Assembly: GCA_964558295.1 (NCBI GenBank)
Contig: CAZLDQ010000086.1
Span: 1-23,020, forward strand
Reading direction: 5' to 3'
Length of the DNA stretch: 23,020 nt
From: JBDKTH01 sp964558295
GTDB taxonomy: Bacteria > Planctomycetota > Planctomycetia > Pirellulales > Thermoguttaceae
In this document: positions 13,095-20,310 of the stretch, piece after piece
Position numbering within the stretch: position 1 is the first letter of the stretch
Layout of the letters: each line of letters begins with the position of its first letter
Notes under the pieces: generated by a model
Told to the model about the DNA's origin: nothing
What the model saw: only the letters and a program-made list of their open reading frames with translations
Databases searched by the model: none
Position numbers and translations under genes: made by a program

Positions 13095-14300
13095 ATGTCG
13101 CACCGCATGAGGATTGCCCTGCTAATCGAGTCCTCCCGCGCCTACGGGCGCGGGTTGTTGCGAGGGATTGCGGCCTATGCATGCCGGACGAATTGGGCCT
13201 TGTTTCACCAAGATTGGGGGCTATCGGAGGGGGTCCCGGATTGGTTCCGGGATTGGCAGGGCGATGGCATCATTGCGAGGCTCGATAGCCTGAGACTGGT
13301 CCGCGAGGTCCAGGAAAAGGGCTTGCCGACGGTAGACCTTCGTGGGGCCTACAGCGTCGAAGGCATCCCGGTGATCAATAGCAATCAACAGGCCGTGGCT
13401 CGTCTGGCGCTAGAGCATCTTCTGGAACGGAAATTCCAGCACTATGCCTTTTGTGGATTCACCGGGGTGAACTATTCCGACCAGCGGTGCCAGCACTTCG
13501 TCGAGGGCGTGCGAAAAGCGGGATACGATGTGGCGGTGTACGAGAATCCTTGGCGCAGCCCGGCCGCTTCCACGCCGGAAACCGAAGCCAAAGGACTGTT
13601 GGCCGAACACTCGCTGGCCGATTGGCTCCGTTCGTTGCCCAAGCCCGTCGGCCTGATGGCCAGCAACGACATCCGTGCCCAACAGGTGCTACGAGTATGC
13701 GCGGAGCACGGGTTGTCAATTCCCGACGAGGTGGCGGTGGTCGGAGTCGACAACGACGACTTGTTGTGCGAGTTGTGCATTCCACCTCTTTCGAGCGTGG
13801 AACCTGACACGAAGACGATCGGCTACAACGCGGCAGCCCTGCTGGACCAAATGCTCCAGGGCAGCACCCCACCGGTCGAAGCGCCGCCGGTGTGTCCCGT
13901 GGGCGTCGTCGCCCGGCAGTCGACCGACGTGGTGGCTGTCGACGACGCCGATCTGGCGGCCGCCGTTCGCTTCATTCGCGAGCATGCTTGCGAGGGGATC
14001 TCGGTAGACGACGTGCTCCAGCACGTCCAGCTCTCCCGAAGCACGCTTGCCCGCCGTTTCCAGGCTCTCATGGGTCGCTCGGCCAAGGCGGAGATTCTTC
14101 GGGTTCGCCTTGGTCGGGCCAAGCAGTTGCTGCGCAGCACGGACTGCTCGTTGGCCGAGATTGCCGAGTTGACCGGCTTCGGTTATCCGGCCAATCTAAG
14201 CGACGCTTTCTCGAATGAAACCGGCCAGACTCCCGGCCAGTATCGGGCCGAGCTGCGAGCAGTTACTTCGGCAGTTTCAACGACTCGCCGCGATAGCTGA
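13095..14300 (+). CDS. XylR-like transcription regulator (LacI-type sensor with AraC helix-turn-helix)
   Basis: The 401-residue protein has an N-terminal periplasmic-binding-protein-like sensor, about residues 5-280 (MRIALLIESSRAYGRGLLRG, ASNDIRAQQVLRVCAEHGL, IPDEVAVVGVDNDDLLCEL). These blocks are typical of XylR-type regulators, which sense sugars. The C-terminal AraC domain, about 295-390, has two helix-turn-helix units; the hallmark second one reads SLAEIAELTGFGYPANLSDAF with the TPGQYR end. ATG 13095 was chosen because the sensor domain begins right after it; ATG 13107 is an alternative, and no strong ribosome-binding site is present. It is divergent from the PEP-CTERM/DUF1559/lipoprotein/BNR unit, which it may control. 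Its last 38 bases overlap the 3' end of glcF on the other strand. Confidence 0.88.
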   Translation: MSHRMRIALLIESSRAYGRGLLRGIAAYACRTNWALFHQDWGLSEGVPDWFRDWQGDGIIARLDSLRLVREVQEKGLPTVDLRGAYSVEGIPVINSNQQAVARLALEHLLERKFQHYAFCGFTGVNYSDQRCQHFVEGVRKAGYDVAVYENPWRSPAASTPETEAKGLLAEHSLADWLRSLPKPVGLMASNDIRAQQVLRVCAEHGLSIPDEVAVVGVDNDDLLCELCIPPLSSVEPDTKTIGYNAAALLDQMLQGSTPPVEAPPVCPVGVVARQSTDVVAVDDADLAAAVRFIREHACEGISVDDVLQHVQLSRSTLARRFQALMGRSAKAEILRVRLGRAKQLLRSTDCSLAEIAELTGFGYPANLSDAFSNETGQTPGQYRAELRAVTSAVSTTRRDS

Positions 14301-15600
14301 GATCCAAGAGGTCCATCGGGTGCATCACCAACAGCGGCTTGCGCTGGCGGCGTACTTCACGCCCGATCTGCAAGAGGCAGCCGGCATTCGAAGCCAGACT
14401 GATCTGAGCACCCGTACGGAGAATATTCTCCAATTTACGGCGTATCAGCCGATCGGCCATTTCGGAATGATTGAGGTTGTAGGTGCCGGCCGACCCACAG
14501 CAGATTTCCGTTTCAGGCAGTTCCCGCAATTCCAGGCCGGGAATCATGCTCAGGAGCCGCCGCGGGGCCTCGCGCACGCGCTGAGCATGGCCGAGATGGC
14601 AGGCGTCGTGATAGGTGGCCACCGCTTCGATGCGTCCCGTGGGCGCGATCGGGCCAAGTTGGTCGAGAAACTCGTTGATGTCCTTGACCTTGTCGGCCAA
14701 CCGTTGCCGGGCTGGCTGCTGGTCGTCCTTCCAGTGAAGGCCGTACTCCTTGAGCATCGCCCCGCAACCGGCATGGTTGACGATGATCGCATCGAAATCG
14801 TCGAGTTTCTCGAAAGCGACGACGTTGGCGTCGGCCACTTTTCGGGCCCCTTCGCGCTCGCCCGCATGGTAGTGGATCGCTCCGCAGCAGCCCTGGCCCG
14901 AGGGAATCAGCACATCGCAACCATTCTGCTGCAAGACGCGCAAGGTGGCCCAATGGGTGTGGCGGAACATGGCGTCGCCCACGCAACCGACGAAGAAGGC
15001 CACTCGCGCACGACGCCGTCCGATCGCCGGCAAAAACTTCGGCAACTTCGGCCCCGGCGGGATCGGCGGGTTGACCAACGTGACCATCTGCCCCAGGCGG
15101 CCTGGGATCAGCTTGAACAGCCCCAATCGCTCCGCCATGTCATAAAGCCCGAGCCGCTGCGCGATCCGCACCGGGGCCATCGCCAGGCGAATCCGATTGG
15201 CGTAGGGGAACAGCCGCAAAAGAATCAGGTGATGGAACCAATCGAAACGTTTGGCGAGATGGTGCGACTCCTGCTCCTCCAAAGTCAGCCGGAAGGGCTC
15301 GATCAGTCTCCCGTAATGCACGCCCGAGGGACAAGCCGTCTCGCATGCCCGGCAATCCAAACAGAGATCGAGGTGCTGCCGCAATCGCGGGTTGACCTCC
15401 ATCCGGCCTTCGGCCACCATGCGCATCAGATAGATCCGACCGCGGGGACCGTCGTTTTCATCCCCCAGTTCCGTGTAGGTCGGGCACGACGACGTACACA
15501 ACCCACAATGGACACAATCGAGAAACAGGTCGAAGTCAATCTTCCCGGCTGGATTTTTCGAGTCTCGGCCGTTCGAGGTGGTCAAATCGTTGAGACACAT
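14263..15600 (-). CDS. glcF: Glycolate oxidase iron-sulfur subunit GlcF
   Basis: The protein has 445 residues. Two 4Fe-4S ferredoxin motifs lie at C29-x2-C32-x2-C35-x3-C39-P and C80-x2-C83-x2-C86-x3-C90-P. Two CCG (heterodisulfide-reductase-like) domains follow, with the motifs GQGCCGAIHYHAGE and EICCGSAGTYNLNH, and HAGCGAMLKEYG and NAGCLLQI between and after them. GlcF passes electrons from the flavin subunits to the membrane quinone pool during oxidation of glycolate (or a similar 2-hydroxy acid) to glyoxylate. The gene starts 6 bases after the glcD-glcE fusion, so they form one operon. It ends (TAA) inside the 3' end of the convergent regulator. Confidence 0.93.
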   Translation of the reverse strand: MCLNDLTTSNGRDSKNPAGKIDFDLFLDCVHCGLCTSSCPTYTELGDENDGPRGRIYLMRMVAEGRMEVNPRLRQHLDLCLDCRACETACPSGVHYGRLIEPFRLTLEEQESHHLAKRFDWFHHLILLRLFPYANRIRLAMAPVRIAQRLGLYDMAERLGLFKLIPGRLGQMVTLVNPPIPPGPKLPKFLPAIGRRRARVAFFVGCVGDAMFRHTHWATLRVLQQNGCDVLIPSGQGCCGAIHYHAGEREGARKVADANVVAFEKLDDFDAIIVNHAGCGAMLKEYGLHWKDDQQPARQRLADKVKDINEFLDQLGPIAPTGRIEAVATYHDACHLGHAQRVREAPRRLLSMIPGLELRELPETEICCGSAGTYNLNHSEMADRLIRRKLENILRTGAQISLASNAGCLLQIGREVRRQRKPLLVMHPMDLLDLSYRGESLKLPK

Positions 15601-15606
15601 CGTTAT

Positions 15607-18312
15607 TCAATACCCAAATCGCCCTGGATTGAGAATTCCCCGGGGATCGAACTGACGCTGGATCGATTCCCGCACGCGATGACCGTCACGCACCGGTCCC
15701 CAAACCTCTTCACCAGTCAAGGCAAAGTCCGTGGGATAAGCCAGGATCGTCACCGTGCCGCCACTGCCCCCGACCGCCGGCCGAATCCGTTGCCTGATCC
15801 CCGTCACCACTTCCTGTGGATTCATGGAGAACCGCACTCTCAGCGTGCCACAGCCGGCATGAGCCAGGACGGAACACTTGGGATCCATCTGACGCACACA
15901 GCGAAGCGTATCGACAACCGCCCCCGGCAGAACGTTGATCTCGGCGACTACCGACGAATCATCGGTGCCTCCCCCGGCAAACTCCCCAAGAAGTGTCCAA
16001 AGCGGCTCGGCTTGATCTCCCAGGTACGTCCTCGAAAGTCTAGCCCCTCCCTGCTGCCAGGAGTTTTGTAGCTCGCCGACCATCCAGTCAACCTCCTCCT
16101 TCGTCCCCTCGAAACCAACAACCAGTTGGCCGAGGCCGTTGGTTGCGTCAGCCCCAAGCGGTGCTTCGTGACAGACGGGGCCGACCAACCACTCAATCGC
16201 CGAGGGAAGTGTCTTGGTACGCACCAGGTCAGCCAGCAGTCGCTCGGCCATGTCGTAATCGGTCACCGGGCAAGCCACCAGGGCGGTAGTCTCCGGCCTC
16301 GGCTTGACCATCAGCGTGACCTGTGTGATCAGCCCTAAGGTCCCATAGGAGCCGGCGATCAGGCGGCAAAGGTTATAGCCGGCCGCATTCTTGACCACCC
16401 GGCCACCGCCGGCAAAGGACATTCCCGTCCCGTCAACTGCGTGAAAACCGATCAGGTAATCGCGGATCGTCCCCCAACGATAGCGCCGTGGACCACTCTG
16501 GTTGCAGGCCACGGCTCCACCAATCGTGGCCCGCTTGGCCTGCGGGATGTCGATCGGCAGCCGTTGCCCTTCGGCAGCTAGGTGTTTGGCCAAGGTGGCA
16601 ATTGTCATTCCCGCCTCAACGGTGATCGTCAGATCGCGTGCCGGATAGTCGATCAACCGGTTGAGCTTGGCTAGCGAGAGGCCGAGCCCCGGCTTCGTCG
16701 GATGAACGCCCTGCGCAAGCATCGTTCCGCCGCCGATTGGATATAGGGGCGTGCCGGTTTGCCAAGCCTGCCGAACGATCTTGGAAACCTCGCTCTGTTC
16801 GGCGACGTTAATCGTCTCAGTGACGGGAAGAAGGGAATCGGCAAGCTCCCGCCCTCCACCTCGAACAGGGCTGGGTGAAGGCCCGTTCTGACAGACTGCC
16901 TGCTCTCGCGGCCCCTCGCTCGAAGAAAGCGGAGGAATCAGCTTGCCCGGGCAAAGCCGACCGGTGGGATTCATCGCACGCTGAATCCGAGTCATCGCCT
17001 CCAGATCGGTCGGACTGAACAACCGATTCATGAATGCCAGTTTTTCCACGCCAATCCCGTGTTCGGCCGTAACACTGCCGCCACAGGCTACACACTCTTC
17101 CAACAGTTCGTTGCCTGCCGCCAAAACCCGCGAGACCTGTGCCTTATCCCGTTCGTCAAACAGCAGAATCGGATGAACATTGCCGTCGCCCGCATGCGCC
17201 ACGTTAACGATGCGCACCTGGTGTTTGGCGGAAATCTCTGCAATGCGACGCAAAATGTGAGGCAATCGCGTACGCGGCACGACGCCGTCCTGAATGCAGT
17301 AACTCGGACTCAGACGGCCGACGGCACCAACCGACATTTTACGGCACTTCCACAACAATTCTCGTTCTTTGGCCGTGGTCGCTTGGAGCACTTCCCGCGC
17401 ATGCCACTTGCGACAGAATTCGACGATTCGCTGTTGCTGTTCGTCCATCCCGGCCGCCAGCCCATCGAGTTCAATCACAACGATCGCCCCGGCATCCAGG
17501 GGAAAGCCGAAATGATAGGCCTCTTCCACGGCGGCCACGATCCCTTGGTCCATCAGTTCCATGGCGGCCGGGATCATGCCGGCGCCGATGATGTCGCTGA
17601 TCGCGTTGGTTGCGTCGTCCACCGTGTCGAAGATCGCTCGCAACGCTCGGTAGTCTTGAGGGTTGGGCGTCAGGCGCACCCAAGTCTTCGTGACAATGCC
17701 CAGGGTCCCTTCGCTCCCGACCAGTACGCCGGTCAAATCCAACTCGGCCGGATGCTCGACCGGGCCAAGTTGCACAATCGAACCATCGCCAAGCACGCCC
17801 TCCAAACCGAGGACGTGATTGACAGTCACGCCATACTTGAGCGTGTGCGGCCCGCCGGCATTGGTCGCCACATTGCCGCCGATCGTCGAGGCGCCTTGAC
17901 TCGACGGATCAGGGGCATAGTGGAAGCCGGTGCCCGCCAGGGCTCGGTTCAATTGAATGTTGGGCACGCCGGCCTCGACGATGGCAAATCGGTTGCGCAA
18001 ATCGATCTGGACGATCTGCTTGAGCCGGGTCAGCATCATCACCACCCCACCCCCCAACGGCAGACAACCGCCGGCCAAGCTGGTACCCGCACCACGAGGT
18101 ACCAATGGCACTTGATGCCGATTGCAGAGCCTGACGACTTCGGCCACTTGGTTTGTCGAACGAGGAAAGACCACGGCTTCGGGACGTTCCTTCTCGATCG
18201 TGTAGCCATCGCACTCGTAAACGACCAGCTCGGAGGCGGCCCAAAGCACATTCTCCGCCCCCACGTGCATGCGGAGGTCTCTCACCAGCGGCGACAGGGG
18301 CGTTGTGGTCAT
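15607..18312 (-). CDS. glcD: Fused glycolate oxidase flavin subunits GlcD-GlcE
   Basis: The protein has 901 residues. Residues about 1-460 are GlcD: PRSTNQVAEVVRLCNRHQVP and PRGAGTSLAGGCLPLGGGVV begin the FAD-binding PCMH domain. NVATNAGGPHTLKYG, GSEGTLGIVTK, NVAHAGDGNVHPILLFD and TAEHGIGVEKLAFM complete the oxidase fold. A Pro/Ser/Gly/Arg linker spans about 461-497. Residues about 498-901 are GlcE: PIGGGTMLAQG, PIDIPQAKRATIGGAVACNQ, GRVVKNAAGYNLCRLIAGSYG and FDPRGILNPGRFGY. In E. coli these are separate subunits of one complex with GlcF, encoded next door here. ATG 18312 was chosen because the promoter at 18403-18430 starts transcription downstream of the other possible starts at 18492 and 18417. 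The stop is TGA. Electron acceptor and exact substrate are inferred. Confidence 0.92.
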   Translation of the reverse strand: MTTTPLSPLVRDLRMHVGAENVLWAASELVVYECDGYTIEKERPEAVVFPRSTNQVAEVVRLCNRHQVPLVPRGAGTSLAGGCLPLGGGVVMMLTRLKQIVQIDLRNRFAIVEAGVPNIQLNRALAGTGFHYAPDPSSQGASTIGGNVATNAGGPHTLKYGVTVNHVLGLEGVLGDGSIVQLGPVEHPAELDLTGVLVGSEGTLGIVTKTWVRLTPNPQDYRALRAIFDTVDDATNAISDIIGAGMIPAAMELMDQGIVAAVEEAYHFGFPLDAGAIVVIELDGLAAGMDEQQQRIVEFCRKWHAREVLQATTAKERELLWKCRKMSVGAVGRLSPSYCIQDGVVPRTRLPHILRRIAEISAKHQVRIVNVAHAGDGNVHPILLFDERDKAQVSRVLAAGNELLEECVACGGSVTAEHGIGVEKLAFMNRLFSPTDLEAMTRIQRAMNPTGRLCPGKLIPPLSSSEGPREQAVCQNGPSPSPVRGGGRELADSLLPVTETINVAEQSEVSKIVRQAWQTGTPLYPIGGGTMLAQGVHPTKPGLGLSLAKLNRLIDYPARDLTITVEAGMTIATLAKHLAAEGQRLPIDIPQAKRATIGGAVACNQSGPRRYRWGTIRDYLIGFHAVDGTGMSFAGGGRVVKNAAGYNLCRLIAGSYGTLGLITQVTLMVKPRPETTALVACPVTDYDMAERLLADLVRTKTLPSAIEWLVGPVCHEAPLGADATNGLGQLVVGFEGTKEEVDWMVGELQNSWQQGGARLSRTYLGDQAEPLWTLLGEFAGGGTDDSSVVAEINVLPGAVVDTLRCVRQMDPKCSVLAHAGCGTLRVRFSMNPQEVVTGIRQRIRPAVGGSGGTVTILAYPTDFALTGEEVWGPVRDGHRVRESIQRQFDPRGILNPGRFGY

Positions 18313-18402
18313 GAAGGCTCTCACCGAGGTCGGCAAAGGAAAATACGCAGGAAGAAAACGGACCACAAAGCCGGCCCGCCCCACCCCTTTTGTTAAGGTT
18401 TG

Positions 18403-18430
18403 ATTATAGTCTCGCATGAGGTGGCGACAA
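18403..18430 (-). promoter_or_regulatory. Promoter of the glcDE-glcF operon
   Basis: On the minus strand, TTGTCG (18430-18425), a 16-base spacer and a perfect TATAAT (18408-18403). Transcription would begin near 18396, leaving an 80-base leader before ATG 18312. This decides the start codon of the fusion gene, because ATG 18417 lies within the promoter. Confidence 0.6.
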
Positions 18431-18520
18431 AAGGGTGGAAGAAGAAGCCGACGCAAATCCCCTTCGCGTTCTTCACATTCCGGCCCCGCCATCAGAGGCA
18501 GAAGATATCGAGTACGGCGA

Positions 18521-18829
18521 TCACGTCTTCAGCGGGTGCCCTACTTTCTGCTCAACACTGGCCACCTTCCCCACCAAGCGTCCTTGCTGGCCACGACGGT
18601 AATCAAAGTTTATGGAACACACGATCCGGTTCGAGTCGGCCGCCATGGCCTCGAAGCACTGCTTGACCACGTCCATCACTTGGTCATACTCCCCCTCCAA
18701 AACCGTGCCCATCGCGTGCAAGCGATAATCCAGACCGCTGGCCTCAATGATCTGCAAGCTCCGCGCCACGTAGGGACTGACGCTCTCGCCTTTGTCCAGA
18801 GGAAACATGCTGAACTCAAGCACAACCAT
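18521..18829 (-). CDS. MTH1187-family thiamine-binding protein
   Basis: The 102-residue protein starts MVVLEFSMFPLDKGESVSPY and continues with LDYRLHAMGTVLEGEYDQVM. This is the MTH1187/YkoF-like fold (thiamine-binding protein family), a small ferredoxin-like alpha/beta protein that assembles as a tetramer and, in characterised members, binds thiamine or its precursor in the cytoplasm. The ATG at 18829 stands six bases after AAGGAG (18841-18836); the ATG one codon earlier is only three bases away and is less likely. No thiamine biosynthesis gene is adjacent. The leader can form two alternative hairpins. The stop is TGA, about 90 bases before the glc promoter. Confidence 0.85.
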   Translation of the reverse strand: MVVLEFSMFPLDKGESVSPYVARSLQIIEASGLDYRLHAMGTVLEGEYDQVMDVVKQCFEAMAADSNRIVCSINFDYRRGQQGRLVGKVASVEQKVGHPLKT

Positions 18830-18841
18830 CATCGGCTCCTT

Positions 18842-18862
18842 CTCCGTTCCGGAGTTCTCCGG
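18842..18862 (-). promoter_or_regulatory. Leader with two mutually exclusive hairpins next to the ribosome-binding site
   Basis: Reading the minus strand from 18862: CCGGAG, AA, CTCCGG, AA, CGGAG, then AAGGAG and the start codons. CTCCG (18854-18850) can pair with CGGAG upstream (18861-18857 region, inside the palindrome CCGGAGAACTCCGG) or with CGGAG downstream (18846-18842), but not both. The downstream pairing abuts the ribosome-binding site. The stems are only 5-6 bp. Confidence 0.35.
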
Positions 18863-19061
18863 CAAGGCATTTTAGCGAGCCTTCTGACAAAAGAGGACAC
18901 CTATTGCCGCAACCCGTTACGCCCCAACCCCTTGCGCCACCAACAACTCATCTCCCCCGAAAGAAAGAAAAACACTACACTATGCCCCCTTACCCGGGAT
19001 GCTGGAAATCGAGCCCCCCTTGGGCCTGCACCGCTGGAACGATGCCTGAGGACCAGAGATT

Positions 19062-20045
19062 ATGTCGGCGACACGTGTTCTCCTTACGATTCTCTTGGCG
19101 GGAAGTCTGTTGGGCGCAAGCCGCCCGACCGCTGCGCAGACGTCGCTACAGGCCTTGCCTGCCTCAACGGCGATTTCGGAGTGGCCAGGTACGAACCGAC
19201 TCTCTGGCCATGACGCCACCCCCTGGGCTGGGAGCCCCCCGCAAAGCGAAATGGCTCTTTCCTTTGCCCCCGACTCGTCCGACGATGGCCCCGCAACGTG
19301 GCAATTGCTTCCCGACGGGTTGATGTACCGCTCCTATCTGGCCGGCCCCCGAGAACCACGCTTTGGCAGCCAATGGATCCATGAACGAGATGATTCGTTT
19401 TGGGACGTCGCCCTGGGCGGCCGCGCCGGGATCTTGCGATTTGGCACCACAGATTCCTTGTCACCGCAAGGCTACCAACTCGACATCGAAGGGGCCGCCT
19501 TCCCACGCCTCACCCTCGACCATGACCGGGATCTCGTCTCGGTCGACTTTCGCTTCGGCATCCCGCTGACCTGCCGTTTGGGCCCTTGGGAAACGAAGTT
19601 TGGCTACTACCATCTCAGTTCCCATTTGGGCGATGAATACATGCTCAAACACCCCGATCTGAGACGAATCAACTACTCCCGCGACTCACTCCTCTTGGGC
19701 GTGGCCTATCGACCAGTTCCCGACCTCCGTCTCTATGCGGAAACAGGCTGGGCGTTTTACGCCGATGAGGGGGCAGATCCTTGGGAGTTTCAATTCGGCA
19801 TCGAATACAGTCCAGCGCAAGCGGCGAGCTCCTGGGGGGCCCCCTTCTTTGCCGTCGGCACCCATCTGCGCCAAGAGGTCGATTTTGGCGGTGCTCTGGT
19901 CGTCCAAACCGGTTGGGAGTGGCAAGGCCCCTCCGGCCAACGCTTCCGCTGGGGCCTACACTATCTTAACGGCACGAGCAACCAGTACCAGTTCCACACC
20001 GAGCATGAAGAGCAAATCGGCCTGGGGACTTGGTTCGACTTCTGA
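19062..20045 (+). CDS. DUF1207 envelope protein
   Basis: The 327-residue protein has a signal peptide MSATRVLLTILLAGSLLGAS with cleavage probably near AAQ. The mature part has the DUF1207 opening LLPDGLMYRSYLAGPREPRF, then alternating amphipathic strands (VDFRFGIPLTCRLGPWETKFG, YYHLSSHLGDEYMLKHP, LRLYAETGWAFYADEG) and an aromatic C-terminus (GLGTWFDF). The strand pattern and terminal Phe suggest an outer-membrane beta-barrel; this is inference. ATG 19062 has GAGGA nine bases upstream. Function unknown in the family. The gene is transcribed toward ctpA but separated by a 265-base region with its own promoter. Confidence 0.8.
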   Translation: MSATRVLLTILLAGSLLGASRPTAAQTSLQALPASTAISEWPGTNRLSGHDATPWAGSPPQSEMALSFAPDSSDDGPATWQLLPDGLMYRSYLAGPREPRFGSQWIHERDDSFWDVALGGRAGILRFGTTDSLSPQGYQLDIEGAAFPRLTLDHDRDLVSVDFRFGIPLTCRLGPWETKFGYYHLSSHLGDEYMLKHPDLRRINYSRDSLLLGVAYRPVPDLRLYAETGWAFYADEGADPWEFQFGIEYSPAQAASSWGAPFFAVGTHLRQEVDFGGALVVQTGWEWQGPSGQRFRWGLHYLNGTSNQYQFHTEHEEQIGLGTWFDF

Positions 20046-20150
20046 CCCCCCTCCCAAACATGGTCTGGCACGACCACCAGTCGGTCCGCATCACGTCTCA
20101 TAGGCGTTGCAACCACTACCCAGCCCCCTTTGGAGCCACATCCGATTGAC

Positions 20151-20179
20151 TTGCTCCGACCGTAGTGGTCCACTATACT
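20151..20179 (+). promoter_or_regulatory. Promoter for the S41 protease gene
   Basis: TTGCTC (20151-20156), a 17-base spacer and TATACT (20174-20179) match three and five of six consensus bases. An overlapping TTGACT at 20146 is better as a hexamer but 22 bases away. Transcription would start near 20186, about 125 bases before ATG 20311. The rest of the 20046-20310 gap shows nothing else I can name. Confidence 0.45.
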
Positions 20180-20310
20180 TTTTGTAAGTTGCGTAGGAAC
20201 GAAGATTTGCGGCTTTTCCGCCGAGTTTTCCGCCCTCCACCAGTCGGCAAACGACCGGTTTGGTTGAGGGTGGCGGTCATTGCTCGCGGATTCTGCTGAG
20301 GAGAGGCTCA

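Noticed and set aside
14215..16071. Long plus-strand frame opposite glcF and the end of the glc fusion
   Set aside because: It lies antisense to two well-supported Fe-S and flavin genes, and its composition is typical of GC-rich antisense frames.
18313..18492. Longer starts of the GlcD-GlcE fusion at 18492 or 18417
   Set aside because: A TATAAT promoter at 18403-18430 would start transcription downstream of both, and GlcD similarity begins after ATG 18312.
18842..18862. TPP riboswitch before the thiamine-binding protein
   Set aside because: The leader is too short and lacks the conserved THI-box sequences.
20146..20151. TTGACT as the -35 element of the protease promoter
   Set aside because: It is 22 bases from TATACT; the overlapping TTGCTC at 20151 gives the proper 17-base spacing.
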